A stretch of 64,000 bases of DNA from Phycobacter sedimenti (GTDB lineage: Bacteria; Pseudomonadota; Alphaproteobacteria; Rhodobacterales; Rhodobacteraceae): assembly GCF_038148855.1 (NCBI RefSeq), contig NZ_JBBVGR010000005.1:1-64000 (forward strand), read 5' to 3'. Below, piece after piece: positions 1-8,291 of this stretch; the stretch's first letter is position 1; the number at the start of each line of letters is the position of its first letter. The notes beneath the pieces were generated by a model, which saw only the letters and a list, made by a program, of their open reading frames with translations, was not told where the DNA came from and made no database searches. A program made the translations under genes and the position numbers.

Positions 1-193
1 ATCTGTCCGCTGCCCCAGCCCGCCCCCGCGGCGGTGGGGTGTGCCGCCCCCCTCGGCGCTGGGGCCCCGGCGCCGCGCCTTTGGCGCGGCGCCGGGCCCA
101 AGACTGCAAGCGGGCTCTGCCACAGGCGGGGCATGCTTCAGGCGCGGGAGCACCCGCCCCTTCCCCTTCCACAAGCCACTGACGCCAAAGACC
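1..193. repeat. GC-rich intergenic stretch with a strong hairpin
   Basis: No convincing gene is seen here. The stretch holds a very GC-rich inverted repeat: CCCGGCGCCGCGCC at 66-79 and its perfect complement at 83-96 around a TTT loop, extendable by a few pairs on both sides. A related but shorter palindrome occurs at 26944-26963. The hairpin lies 3' of the TetR gene, which reads leftward, so it could act as a transcription terminator, but no T-tract follows it on either strand. A dispersed intergenic palindrome is an equally good reading. Confidence 0.5.
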
Positions 194-763
194 CTAAGCT
201 TGCAGGGCGCGCGCCAATAGAACAGCCAATTGCGCCACCTTTGTCCGATAGGTTTCATAATCCTCCGAGGTATGCTTGATGCCCTTGAGCGCCGCGCAGA
301 TGACCCCGGCAATTTCTTCGGCCTCACCGATTCCTTCCGGCAAAACCCGCATCTCCAACCACTGTGCATAGACACCGGCCAGAGCCGCCTCGCCTTCCTG
401 GATCGCCTCCGGCGCGACGCTCAGGCTGGCCTCGAACAGCTCCATGCCATGCGCCGACGACATCATGGTCTCCATCGTCGCCCCCCCGTGTTCCGCAAAG
501 GCCCGCCCGAAACGATCGACCAAGGCCCCTTCTCGCTCCAGCGCAGCATGAACGTCTTCGACCGCTTGCGCATAATAGGCCTCAACCAATGCGGTAAAGA
601 TCGCCTCCTTGTTGCGAAAATGCAGATAAACCGCCGGGCGGGACATTCCCGCGCCCCGCGCTATGTCGTCCATTGACGTCTTGCGAAACCCGTAGGCCGA
701 AAAGGCCTGCCAGGCGGATTGCAAAATGGTCTGGGCTTTGGGGTCGGAAGCAAATCGAAGCAT
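194..763 (-). CDS. TetR/AcrR family transcriptional regulator
   Basis: A 189-residue protein of normal length for one-domain TetR repressors. Residues about 10-57 form the TetR_N helix-turn-helix domain: a helix with AFSAYGFRKTSMDDIARGAG, then the recognition helix region MSRPAVYLHFRNKEAIF. The remaining two thirds is helical and variable, as expected for the ligand-binding and dimer domain. The gene is divergent from the molybdenum hydroxylase pair starting at 860. The 96-bp gap carries several TGACA/TGTCA half-sites, so it very probably represses itself and the hydroxylase genes. The inducer cannot be read from the sequence, but a substrate of the hydroxylase, such as an N-heterocycle or aldehyde, is the natural guess. 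Confidence 0.92.
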   Translation of the reverse strand: MLRFASDPKAQTILQSAWQAFSAYGFRKTSMDDIARGAGMSRPAVYLHFRNKEAIFTALVEAYYAQAVEDVHAALEREGALVDRFGRAFAEHGGATMETMMSSAHGMELFEASLSVAPEAIQEGEAALAGVYAQWLEMRVLPEGIGEAEEIAGVICAALKGIKHTSEDYETYRTKVAQLAVLLARALQA

Positions 764-773
764 ATCGAATCAA

Positions 774-833
774 CTGACACTATCGATCAAATTTGTCAAT
801 TGACACGCTGACACAAAAGGCCCATTTTGTCAG
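774..833. promoter_or_regulatory. Candidate TetR operators in the divergent tetR/hydroxylase promoter
   Basis: Five copies of the half-site TGACA/TGTCA occur in 60 bp: 775-779, 794-798, 801-805, 809-813 and 828-832. The middle two form a perfect 12-bp palindrome TGTCAATTGACA at 794-805. The last pair forms a longer inverted repeat, CTGACA at 808-813 against TGTCAG at 828-833, flanked by AAAA and TTTT. Perfect palindromes midway between a TetR gene and its divergent neighbour are the usual operator layout. Assignment to this TetR protein is inference. Confidence 0.65.
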
Positions 834-859
834 AGCATCCACAACCGAAGGTGAGCCCC

Positions 860-1324
860 ATGCCAACCACGCTCAGGATCAATGGAACAGACCACGAGGT
901 CGACCTGCCGCAGGACGTCCCCCTGCTCTGGGTCTTGCGTGACGAGATCGGCCTCACCGGCACCAAGTTCGGCTGCGGCGTTGCGGCCTGCGGGGCCTGC
1001 ACCGTACACATTGACGGGGTCGCGACCCGCTCCTGCCAGGTGGCGCTTGGCGATGTCTGGGGGGAGGTGACCACCATCGAAGGCGTCGGCACCCCCGATG
1101 CCATGGCCGCGATCCAGCAGGCCTGGGTCGATCACCAGGTCGCCCAATGTGGCTATTGCCAGTCGGGACAGATCATGCAGGCCGCCAGCCTTCTGACCGA
1201 GAACCCCGCCCCCAGCGACGATGACATCGACTTTGCCATGCAGGGCAACCTCTGCCGCTGTGGCACCTACCCGCGCATGCGCGCCGCGATCCACGCGGCC
1301 GCCAAGATGATGCAGGAGGCATAA
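860..1324 (+). CDS. (2Fe-2S)-binding small subunit of a molybdenum hydroxylase (isoquinoline 1-oxidoreductase alpha type)
   Basis: A 154-residue electron-transfer subunit of the xanthine dehydrogenase/CoxS family. Cys39, Cys44, Cys47 and Cys59 form the plant-ferredoxin-type cluster site (FGCGVAACGACTVHIDG). A second set, with QCGYCQSGQ and NLCRCGTYPRMR, forms the C-terminal helical cluster site next to the molybdopterin cofactor. A frame extends upstream to a TTG at 827, but the ATG at 860 has GAAGGTGAG just before it and starts the conserved part, so 860 is preferred. It ends 3 bp before the large subunit and is surely cotranscribed with it. No FAD subunit is present, which is typical of the two-subunit IorAB and aldehyde-oxidase-like enzymes. 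Confidence 0.93.
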   Translation: MPTTLRINGTDHEVDLPQDVPLLWVLRDEIGLTGTKFGCGVAACGACTVHIDGVATRSCQVALGDVWGEVTTIEGVGTPDAMAAIQQAWVDHQVAQCGYCQSGQIMQAASLLTENPAPSDDDIDFAMQGNLCRCGTYPRMRAAIHAAAKMMQEA

Positions 1325-1327
1325 CCC

Positions 1328-3568
1328 ATGGCCAGCATCGGAAAAATCGCCCGCCGCAGCTTCCTGATCGGCTCTGCCGCCATCCTGGGCGGGGTGGCCT
1401 TTGGCACCTACAAATACCACCAGCCCGCGCCGAATCCCCTGTCTCCGGACGAGGGACAGGCAGCGCTCAACCCCTTTGTCATGGTGGATCAGTCCGGCGT
1501 CACGCTGGTTGCGCCGCGCGCCGAGATGGGTCAAGGCGTGGAAACCTCCTGGGTGGCCCTCATCGCCGAAGAGCTGGACGTGCGCCCCGAGGCGGTCAAG
1601 GTCATCCACGGCCCCGCCGCCAAGGCGTATTACAACAGCGCCATGATGGCCGAGGCCCTGCCGGGGCGTGGCTATGACGCCAGCAACTTCCAGCACTCGT
1701 TGGGGCAGATCGTCGGCCATATGTCCAAGTTTCTGGACCTGCAAGTGACCGGCGGCTCCTCCTCGATGAAAGACGGGTTCGAACGGATGCGGATGGCCGG
1801 CGCCACCGCGCGCGAAACCCTGAAAGAGGCCGCCGCGCAGCGCCTTGGCACCTCTCGGGCGCTGCTGAGCACCGAGGACGGCCATGTGATCGCCCTGGAC
1901 GGCAGCCGGATCGCCTATACCGATCTGGCGGTCGAGGCCGCCGGGCTTGAGCCGCAAGAGGCCGAGCTGCGCCCCGCCTCCCAATGGAAATACGTCGGCA
2001 AGGACATGCCGCGCCTTGATATGGTGGCCAAGGCCACGGGCACTGCGGGCTTTGGCGTCGATGTGCGCCTTGAGGGCATGAAATTCGCCGCCATCCGGCA
2101 AAGCCCGCATTTCGGTGTCGGCAAGACTTCCTTTGATGCCAGTGCAGCAGAAACCATGCCGGGCGTGGAAAAGGTGCTGGATCTCGGGGATGCCGTGGCG
2201 GTGGTCGCGACCAACACCTGGCTGGCCCAGAAGGCCGTGGATGCGATCGACATCGCCTGGGAGGCCGCCCCCTATCCCGAAACCACCGATGCCGTCTTTG
2301 CCGAGATCGAAAAGGCCTTTGACAAAAGCCCAAACTCGACCCTGCGCGACGATGGCGATGTCGACAGCCTCCCCGAGGGCGCCGAGGTGATTGAGGCCGA
2401 ATACCGCCTGCCCTATCTGGCCCATGCCACGATGGAGCCGATGAACGCCACCGCGCTTTACACCGGCGATGCATTGCAAGTTTGGGCCCCCAACCAGGGG
2501 CCGACGGTGGTACAGAAATCGGCAGCGGAGATCGCGGGCCTGCCGAAAGAGGCGGTCGAGGTCCACACCACATACCTCGGCGGCGGCTTTGGTCGCAGGA
2601 TCGAGGTGGACTATGCCAATCGCGCGGTTCAGGTGGCCATGCAGATGCGCGGCACGCCCGTGCAGCTGACCTGGAGCCGCGAAGAAGACATGACCCATGA
2701 CTTCTACCGCCCCGGCGCAATTGCCCGCTACCGCGCGGCGGTGAAGGACGGCAAGGCCGTGATGGTCCACGGTAAGATCGCTGCCCAGTCCACCACGGTG
2801 GAGGGCGCGGGCCGCATGCTGGGCCTGCCCATGTCGGGCCCGGACAAGGGCCATGTGGATGCGGCCTTCAACCAGCCGCTGGCGATCCCGAATTTCCGCG
2901 TCGAGGGCTATCTGGTGAAGCCGATGATCCCCGTTGGCTTCTGGCGCTCGGTCGCGGCGTCTTTCAACGGTTTCTTCTCGGATACCATCCTGGATGAGAT
3001 GGCCCACGCTGCGGGCCGCGATCCGCTGGAGTTCCGGCTGGAGCTGGCCCGCGCCGAGTGGGAGCCAGCGGCACAGGTGCTGGAAAAGGTCCGCGATATG
3101 TCCGGCTGGACTGGCCAGACGCCGGATGGCGTGGGGCGCGGTGTGGCGCTGGCCTATAGTTTCGGCACCCCCGTGGCCGAGGTGATCGAGGTGGTGGACG
3201 AGGACGGTCAGATCCGCATCAACAAGGCCTGGATCGCCGCCGACATCGGCCTGGCCGTTGATCCCCGCAACGTGGAAGCGCAGCTGTTCAGCGGCCTCGC
3301 CTATGGTCTGTCAGCGGCCTGTTTCGGAGAGATCACCTTCGCAGGCGGCGCGGTGGAGCAGCAGAACTTCCCCGATTACGAGGCGATGCGCATGCATACC
3401 ATGCCAGCGGTCGAGGTCGCGGTTCTGCAAAATCAGACCCACATGGGCGGCGCGGGTGAGCCCGGCACGCCCCCGGCAGCCCCGGCACTGGCCAATGCGC
3501 TGTTCGACATCACCGGCAAACGCGCCCGCAGCCTGCCCTTGATGCACGAGTTCGACCTGTTGGTTTGA
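1328..3568 (+). CDS. Molybdopterin-binding large subunit (isoquinoline 1-oxidoreductase beta type), Tat exported
   Basis: A 746-residue catalytic subunit of the two-component molybdenum hydroxylase. The N-terminus has a twin-arginine signal (ARRSFLIGSAAILGG), so the folded complex is probably moved to the periplasm, with the small subunit carried as a passenger. Aldehyde-oxidase/xanthine-dehydrogenase motifs are visible: a repeated internal fold starting near LVAPRAEMGQGVETSW, the cofactor loop TYLGGGFGRR, and the C-terminal GGAGEPGTPPAAPALANA containing the expected catalytic glutamate. Such enzymes hydroxylate N-heterocycles or oxidise aldehydes using water, passing electrons through the 2Fe-2S subunit. 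The substrate is not deducible. A strong terminator follows at 3596. Confidence 0.92.
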   Translation: MASIGKIARRSFLIGSAAILGGVAFGTYKYHQPAPNPLSPDEGQAALNPFVMVDQSGVTLVAPRAEMGQGVETSWVALIAEELDVRPEAVKVIHGPAAKAYYNSAMMAEALPGRGYDASNFQHSLGQIVGHMSKFLDLQVTGGSSSMKDGFERMRMAGATARETLKEAAAQRLGTSRALLSTEDGHVIALDGSRIAYTDLAVEAAGLEPQEAELRPASQWKYVGKDMPRLDMVAKATGTAGFGVDVRLEGMKFAAIRQSPHFGVGKTSFDASAAETMPGVEKVLDLGDAVAVVATNTWLAQKAVDAIDIAWEAAPYPETTDAVFAEIEKAFDKSPNSTLRDDGDVDSLPEGAEVIEAEYRLPYLAHATMEPMNATALYTGDALQVWAPNQGPTVVQKSAAEIAGLPKEAVEVHTTYLGGGFGRRIEVDYANRAVQVAMQMRGTPVQLTWSREEDMTHDFYRPGAIARYRAAVKDGKAVMVHGKIAAQSTTVEGAGRMLGLPMSGPDKGHVDAAFNQPLAIPNFRVEGYLVKPMIPVGFWRSVAASFNGFFSDTILDEMAHAAGRDPLEFRLELARAEWEPAAQVLEKVRDMSGWTGQTPDGVGRGVALAYSFGTPVAEVIEVVDEDGQIRINKAWIAADIGLAVDPRNVEAQLFSGLAYGLSAACFGEITFAGGAVEQQNFPDYEAMRMHTMPAVEVAVLQNQTHMGGAGEPGTPPAAPALANALFDITGKRARSLPLMHEFDLLV

Positions 3569-3595
3569 TCCAGCGTGGCAAGAGTTGAAAAACGA

Positions 3596-3624
3596 GCCCG
3601 CCGCTGACGCGGCGGGCTTTTTTT
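3596..3624 (+). terminator. Rho-independent terminator after the hydroxylase operon
   Basis: Perfect 9-bp stem GCCCGCCGC (3596-3604) and GCGGCGGGC (3609-3617) with loop TGAC, followed by a run of seven T residues. It lies 27 bp after the stop codon of the large subunit. Confidence 0.92.
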
Positions 3625-3796
3625 GTTTGCCAGCCTGATTGGTCTGCTATGCGGACAAAGCGGGCTTTCGTTGGGCTGCTTCAATGGCGGCTTTCTGGGT
3701 TTGGCCAAGTGACAGATTAATGAAGTCTATGGTTTGGCTCGCAAGTCGATTCTTTTTACCATAGCCTGTGGCCAACTTTATCTGACGGACTTCCCT

Positions 3797-4435
3797 GTGC
3801 GCGCATTTTTACACTTATTTCCTGGTATTTTTATGATCATCGTAGCGGCGTCGGCTGCCAGAGGCGAGAACACGGCGTCAGAGCTTCCAAGCCCCGATCG
3901 CATACGCGAGCTCTATCACGAAGCGGCGACCAATTGGCCGATGATACCGCGCACAGCGCTAGTGGCTTTTGTCGCGGCGGAGGATCGCCGTTTCTTCGAA
4001 AAGCCACCACAGAACTCGACCATCACGCAACAGATTGGAAGTTGGTATCTGCTACCAGGGACAGGGAGACTCCAAAGGATAGCGCTTTCATTTGTGATTG
4101 GTGAAGCGCTCACACATGATGAGGTTCTAAATTGGTATGTGAACCAGATTTTCCTAGGGCAAACCTGCTTTGGTCTTCCTAGCGCAGCGATGGCTTACTT
4201 TGGAAAACCTGTTGAAGGTTTGAGACTTGAGGAAATCGCTTACCTAGCAGCACTGCCCAAAGCCCCTGTGCATTTTCATCCTGTGAGGTCCTACGACCGA
4301 GCTGTTGAGCGCAGAAATTTCGTGCTATCAGAAATGTTGAAAGGAGGGTTCATATCAGAACATGAAGCTGAAAGCGCCATCAAGACGGCCCTAGTTGTAA
4401 TTCAACCTCTGGCACGCTGCGAACCCGAAGAATAG
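3797..4435 (+). CDS. Divergent, shortened GT51 (peptidoglycan transglycosylase-like) protein
   Basis: About 212 residues from the GTG at 3797. That start gives a good signal peptide or anchor (RAFLHLFPGIFMIIVAASAA). An upstream TTG at 3734 and an ATG at 3833 are also possible. The GT51 fold is recognisable: FVAAEDRRFF keeps the Glu-Asp of the active-site motif, STITQQIGSWYL matches the GGSTITQQ motif, and WYVNQIFLGQTCFGLPSAAMAYFGKP plus LAALPKAP match the downstream family signature. The segment between EDRRFF and STITQQ is far shorter than usual and lacks the normal HxGxD stretch and a GG pair, so catalysis is doubtful. The gene is clearly AT-richer than its neighbours and has no penicillin-binding domain. 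It may be a recently acquired or decaying transglycosylase. Confidence 0.75.
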   Translation: MRAFLHLFPGIFMIIVAASAARGENTASELPSPDRIRELYHEAATNWPMIPRTALVAFVAAEDRRFFEKPPQNSTITQQIGSWYLLPGTGRLQRIALSFVIGEALTHDEVLNWYVNQIFLGQTCFGLPSAAMAYFGKPVEGLRLEEIAYLAALPKAPVHFHPVRSYDRAVERRNFVLSEMLKGGFISEHEAESAIKTALVVIQPLARCEPEE

Positions 4436-4551
4436 CTGACGTTCGCTCTCTGCGCAGCATCGGTCAATATGGGCTCAAAGCGGACCAGCGCGATTGGGAG
4501 GGGATATTTCGCTTTCCCTCTCCCCCACGTTCGACTGAGACGAGCCCCCGA

Positions 4552-5331
4552 TCAGGCTGACTTCTGCAACGGGCTTGCGCGGCGGCAATCGGCCCAGTCG
4601 CGCACGGCTTCGCCGAAGGCCAGGAACAGCGGGCGTGAGACCGGATCGTTAGCGGCGTCCCATTCCGGGTGCCATTGCACGGCCATGGTAAAGCCGGGCG
4701 CGTCCTTGACGTAGATCGCCTCGGGTGTGCCGTCGGGGGCGTGGCCGTCGATCACGATCCGCGCGCCGGGGTGTTTGATCCCCTGCCCGTGCAACGTGTT
4801 GGTCATCACCTCATCGGCACCGAACAGGCGGTGGAACACCCCGCCGGTGGTCAGTTTCACCGAATGGCGCAGGGCGAATTTCTCCTCCAGTGTGCCATCG
4901 GGAGGCATGCGGTGGTTCATCCGGCCAGGCAGATCGCGGATTTCGGGATAAAGCGTGCCGCCCATGGCCACGTTCACCTCCTGAAAGCCGCGGCAGATGC
5001 CGAGGAAGGGCTGGCCACGTTCGACGCAGGCGCGCACCAACGGCAGGGCGATAGCGTCGCGGGCACGGTCAAAGGCGCCGTGGGCCTCGGTCTCTTCCTC
5101 GCCGTATTCATGGGGGTGCACATTGGGGCGCCCGCCGGTCAGGAGGAAGCCGTCAAATGTCTCAAGCAGCTCCTCCACCGACACGAACCGTGGATCCGAT
5201 GGGATCAGCAGTGGCATGCAGCCCGAAACTTCGGCCACCGCCTCGGAGTTCATCGTCCCGCCCGCATGGGCCGGATACTGATCGTTGATCAGATAGGAAT
5301 TGCCGATAATGCCTACTTTGGGCCGCGCCAT
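4552..5331 (-). CDS. Gamma-glutamyl-gamma-aminobutyrate hydrolase family (peptidase C26, PuuD-like)
   Basis: A 259-residue class-I glutamine-amidotransferase-fold hydrolase. The nucleophile elbow GICRGFQEVNVAMGG carries the catalytic Cys, and VQWHPEW carries the His and Glu of the triad. FDGFLLTGGRPNVHPHEYG is the typical N-terminal loop of PuuD-like enzymes, which cleave gamma-glutamyl amide bonds such as gamma-glutamyl-GABA in putrescine breakdown. The protein has no signal peptide and should be cytoplasmic. No other polyamine gene is next to it, so the exact substrate is uncertain. It is transcribed leftward and ends near the GT51-like gene, which is convergent. Confidence 0.88.
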   Translation of the reverse strand: MARPKVGIIGNSYLINDQYPAHAGGTMNSEAVAEVSGCMPLLIPSDPRFVSVEELLETFDGFLLTGGRPNVHPHEYGEEETEAHGAFDRARDAIALPLVRACVERGQPFLGICRGFQEVNVAMGGTLYPEIRDLPGRMNHRMPPDGTLEEKFALRHSVKLTTGGVFHRLFGADEVMTNTLHGQGIKHPGARIVIDGHAPDGTPEAIYVKDAPGFTMAVQWHPEWDAANDPVSRPLFLAFGEAVRDWADCRRASPLQKSA

Positions 5332-5483
5332 GATCTACTCGCGTCTTGTTGAATTGACGTGAGCGTAGCGGCGGTGCGCAGCGCATTCAACTCGACAGCA
5401 TGGCGCAGGCGCCTGTTCAGCCTCGCACAGCGCGCATAGCGGTGAATCTTAAGGCATTCATGCTAGCCACTCCGCAAAGACAT

Positions 5484-5510
5484 GGCCCGCACGCAGGCTG
5501 CGCACGGGCC
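5484..5510 (-). terminator. Hairpin downstream of the GlcG/HbpS gene
   Basis: GGCCCG (5484-5489) pairs with CGGGCC (5505-5510), with inner GC and GU pairs around a short loop. It lies 29 bp past the stop codon of the GlcG-like gene. The T-tract is weak on the minus strand, and a short T-rich stretch is also present on the plus side. Confidence 0.55.
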
Positions 5511-5538
5511 GTTCTTTCACTTGTTGGGCAGGGATTGA

Positions 5539-5964
5539 TCAGGCCTCGCCCACCAGGCCCACAGCCTCGATCCCGGCAAGGGCGGCGGCGGCGTCGTTGT
5601 CCGAGGTGTCGCCCGTCACGCCAACGGCGCCCAGCACGGTGCCCTTTTTGTCGCGGAGCAGAACGCCGCCGGGCACTGGAATGACCTGACCACCATAGAC
5701 GCCATTCACGGCGGCCATGAAATAGGCCTGCTGCTCGGCGCGGGCCATCTGGGCGCTGCCGGACATGCCCAGCATCACCGCGCCATAGGCCTTGCCGTGG
5801 GCAATGGCAAAACGCCCCGGTGCGGCGCCGTCTTCGCGTTCGAAGGCCTGAACGTGGCCGCCCGCATCCAGCACCACCACCGACAGGGGTTTGAGGTCCA
5901 TCTCGCGGCCCTTTTCCAGAGCCTTGCGAATGATGGTGCGCGCGCGTCGAAGTGAGATCGTCAT
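5539..5964 (-). CDS. GlcG/HbpS family haem-binding-like protein (DUF336)
   Basis: A 141-residue small alpha/beta protein. The family signature is clear: LSVVVLDAGGHVQAFEREDGA, then FAIAHGKAYGAVMLG, GGQVIPVPGGVLLRD and the C-terminal GAVGVTGDTSDNDAAAALAGI. Members include GlcG of glycolate operons and haem-binding HbpS, and the exact biochemical role is poorly known. The ATG at 5964 is chosen over the adjacent GTG at 5967 because GGAAGGAAC lies at a good distance. It sits downstream of malate synthase G on the same strand, echoing the glcG-glcB pairing of glycolate-use operons, but a hairpin terminator separates the two genes. Confidence 0.87.
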   Translation of the reverse strand: MTISLRRARTIIRKALEKGREMDLKPLSVVVLDAGGHVQAFEREDGAAPGRFAIAHGKAYGAVMLGMSGSAQMARAEQQAYFMAAVNGVYGGQVIPVPGGVLLRDKKGTVLGAVGVTGDTSDNDAAAALAGIEAVGLVGEA

Positions 5965-6004
5965 CACTGGGTTCCTTCCGTATAATTATGTCTGTCTGGT
6001 TCCA

Positions 6005-6039
6005 CCAAAGAAAAGGACCGCAAGCGGGGTGCGGTCCTT
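6005..6039 (-). terminator. Rho-independent terminator of malate synthase G
   Basis: Perfect 10-bp stem AAGGACCGCA (6013-6022) and TGCGGTCCTT (6030-6039) around a 7-nt loop. On the minus strand it is followed by TTTTCTTT. It begins about 10 bp after the glcB stop codon. Confidence 0.88.
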
Positions 6040-6049
6040 CCATATCTGA

Positions 6050-8182
6050 TTATCCGGCTGCCTTCAGTTCCAGGCGGCGGGCATGGAGCACCGGCTCAGT
6101 ATAGCCGGAGGGCTGGATGCGGCCCTTGAAGACCAGATCGCAGGCGGCCTGGAAGGCGATGCCGTCAAATCCGGGGGCCATCGGGCGATAGGCGGGATCG
6201 CCCGCGTTCTGCCCGTCCACCACGGCGGCCATCTTCTGCATCGCGGCCATGACCTGCTCTTCGGAGACGACGCCATGGTGCAACCAGTTGGCCAGCGCTT
6301 GGCTGGAAATCCGGCAGGTGGCACGGTCTTCCATCAGGCCCACATCGTTGATGTCCGGCACCTTGGAGCAGCCGACACCCTGATCGACCCAGCGCACCAC
6401 ATAGCCAAGGATACCTTGTGCGTTGTTCTCGATCTCGTTGGCGATTTCAACATCCGACAGGTTCTGCCCTTCCATCACCGGGATGGTCAGCAGGTCCGCA
6501 AGGCTGCCACGGGCGCCGCCTGCCTTCAGTTCATCCTGACGTGCGAGCACATCGACCTTGTGGTAGTGCGTTGCGTGCAGGGTTGCGGCGGTGGGCGATG
6601 GCACCCAGGCGCAGGTCGCACCCGATTTCGGATGGCCGATCTTGGCCTCCAGCATCTCGCCCATACGGTCGGGCATGGCCCACATGCCCTTGCCGATCTG
6701 CGCGCGCCCTTTGAGACCGCAGGCGAGACCGATATCGACGTTGCGATCCTCGTAGGAGGCAATCCAGGGGGTCGATTTCATCTCGCCCTTACGCAGCATC
6801 GGCCCAGCTTCCATCGAGGTGTGGATCTCGTCGCCTGTGCGATCCAGGAAGCCCGTGTTGATAAAGGCCACCCGCGATTTGGCGGCGCGGATGCATTCCT
6901 TGAGGTTCGCGGAGGTGCGGCGCTCTTCATCCATGATACCGATCTTGACGGTGTTGCGCGGCAGGCCCAGCGCGTCTTCGACGTGATCGAAGATGCGCAC
7001 CGCAAAGGCGACCTCTTCGGGGCCGTGCATCTTGGGCTTCACCACATAGACGGATCCGTGCAGGGAATTGCCGCCGGTCGATTTGAGGTCATGCATGGCG
7101 ATCAGCACAGTGATCATCGCATCAAGGAAGCCTTCGCCCGCCTCGCGGCCTTCGCTGTCGAGCACAGCCGGGTTGGTCATGAGATGGCCAACGTTGCGGA
7201 TCAGCAGGAGCGACCGCCCTTTCAGGGTCGCGGCCTCGCCTGCGGCAGTGGTGTAAGAGATGTCATCGTTCAGAACGCGGGTGAAGGTCTGCCCACCCTT
7301 GCTGACCTCTTCGGCCAGATCGCGTTTCATCAGACCCAGCCAGTTGGAATAGGCCTGCACCTTGTCCGCCGCGTCCACGCAGGCGACAGAGTCCTCGCAG
7401 TCCATGATGGTGGACAGGGCTGATTCCAGCGTGATGTCGTTGATGCCCGCCTGGTCGTCCTTGCCGATGTTGCCGGTGGCGTCGATTTCGACGATGGCGT
7501 GAAGACCGTTGTTCTTGAGGAAGACGCGAGACGGAGCAGAAGCCTCGCCCGCGTAGCCCGCGAACTGGCCAGCATCTTTCAGAGCCGGGACAAGTGCCCC
7601 GTCGGAAACCGACACCCCATCGATGTCTGCCCAGGAGCCTGAGGCCAGCGGGAAGGTCTCATCAAGGAAAGCCCGCCCCCAGGCAATCACCCGTGCGCCG
7701 CGCGCCGCGTCATAACCGCCACCGGCAGGCAGGTCGCCCATGGCATCGGTGCCGTAAAGCGCATCGTACAAGGACCCCCAGCGGGCATTTGCGGCATTGA
7801 GGGCAAAGCGTGCGTTGGTGATCGGCACCACCAGCTGCGGACCCGGCGTATGGGCGATCTCAGGGTCGACATTTTCGGTCTCAACCTCAAAGTCATCGCC
7901 CTCGGGCACAAGGTAGCCGATCTCTTTCAGGAAGGCGGTATAGGCTTCGGCATCATGCGGCTGGCCGCGACGCTCGATATGCCAGGCATCGATCCGCCCC
8001 TGGATCTCTTCGCGTTTGGCCAGAAGGGCGCGGTTCTCGTCCCCCATGCCGTTGACCAGACCGGACAGCCCCCCCCAAAAGGCATCCGCGCTTACGCCCG
8101 TTCCCGGCAAAGCCTTGGTTTCGATGAAGTCAGCCAGCTCGGATGCGACCTGCATCCCGTGAATGTCTTTCCTGTCGGCCAT
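6050..8182 (-). CDS. glcB: Malate synthase G
   Basis: A 710-residue monomeric malate synthase condensing glyoxylate with acetyl-CoA to malate, in the glyoxylate bypass or in glycolate use. The length matches family G (about 720). Recognisable segments include FALNAANARWGSLYDALYGTD, the central YVVKPKMHGPEEVAFA, the loop KIGIMDEERRTSANLKECI, and the C-terminal VRWVDQGVGCSKVPDINDV. The frame could start at 8206, but the ATG at 8182 lies just after GGAGGAG and opens with the usual MADRKDIHGMQVA, so it is preferred. Its leader holds an inverted repeat at 8221-8246. The GlcG-like gene lies downstream. Confidence 0.96.
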   Translation of the reverse strand: MADRKDIHGMQVASELADFIETKALPGTGVSADAFWGGLSGLVNGMGDENRALLAKREEIQGRIDAWHIERRGQPHDAEAYTAFLKEIGYLVPEGDDFEVETENVDPEIAHTPGPQLVVPITNARFALNAANARWGSLYDALYGTDAMGDLPAGGGYDAARGARVIAWGRAFLDETFPLASGSWADIDGVSVSDGALVPALKDAGQFAGYAGEASAPSRVFLKNNGLHAIVEIDATGNIGKDDQAGINDITLESALSTIMDCEDSVACVDAADKVQAYSNWLGLMKRDLAEEVSKGGQTFTRVLNDDISYTTAAGEAATLKGRSLLLIRNVGHLMTNPAVLDSEGREAGEGFLDAMITVLIAMHDLKSTGGNSLHGSVYVVKPKMHGPEEVAFAVRIFDHVEDALGLPRNTVKIGIMDEERRTSANLKECIRAAKSRVAFINTGFLDRTGDEIHTSMEAGPMLRKGEMKSTPWIASYEDRNVDIGLACGLKGRAQIGKGMWAMPDRMGEMLEAKIGHPKSGATCAWVPSPTAATLHATHYHKVDVLARQDELKAGGARGSLADLLTIPVMEGQNLSDVEIANEIENNAQGILGYVVRWVDQGVGCSKVPDINDVGLMEDRATCRISSQALANWLHHGVVSEEQVMAAMQKMAAVVDGQNAGDPAYRPMAPGFDGIAFQAACDLVFKGRIQPSGYTEPVLHARRLELKAAG

Positions 8183-8220
8183 GCGCTCTTTCTCCTCCAA
8201 GGTCATCCGTGGTTGTTTCT

Positions 8221-8246
8221 CCGATACAGGAAAAGTTTCCTATCGG
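8221..8246. promoter_or_regulatory. Inverted repeat in the glcB upstream region
   Basis: CCGATA-CA-GGAAA (8221-8233) faces TTTCC-TATCGG (8236-8246), an 11-bp dyad with a 2-nt bulge and almost no loop, 39 bp before the glcB start. With no room for a normal loop it looks more like a protein operator than a terminator, but it could also terminate the upstream DUF2256 transcript. The binding factor is unknown. Confidence 0.4.
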
Positions 8247-8291
8247 CAACAAGGGTGGTAAATTTTTCTGACCAATTCATCAGAGACTGTT

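Noticed and set aside
830..3007. Long open frame of 725 codons on the minus strand opposite the molybdenum hydroxylase genes
   Set aside because: It is a high-GC shadow of the well-supported plus-strand genes, with His/Gly/Arg-rich nonsense composition and no family motif. Similar shadows oppose glcB, tex, cobT, recN-bamD, ftsZ and murD.
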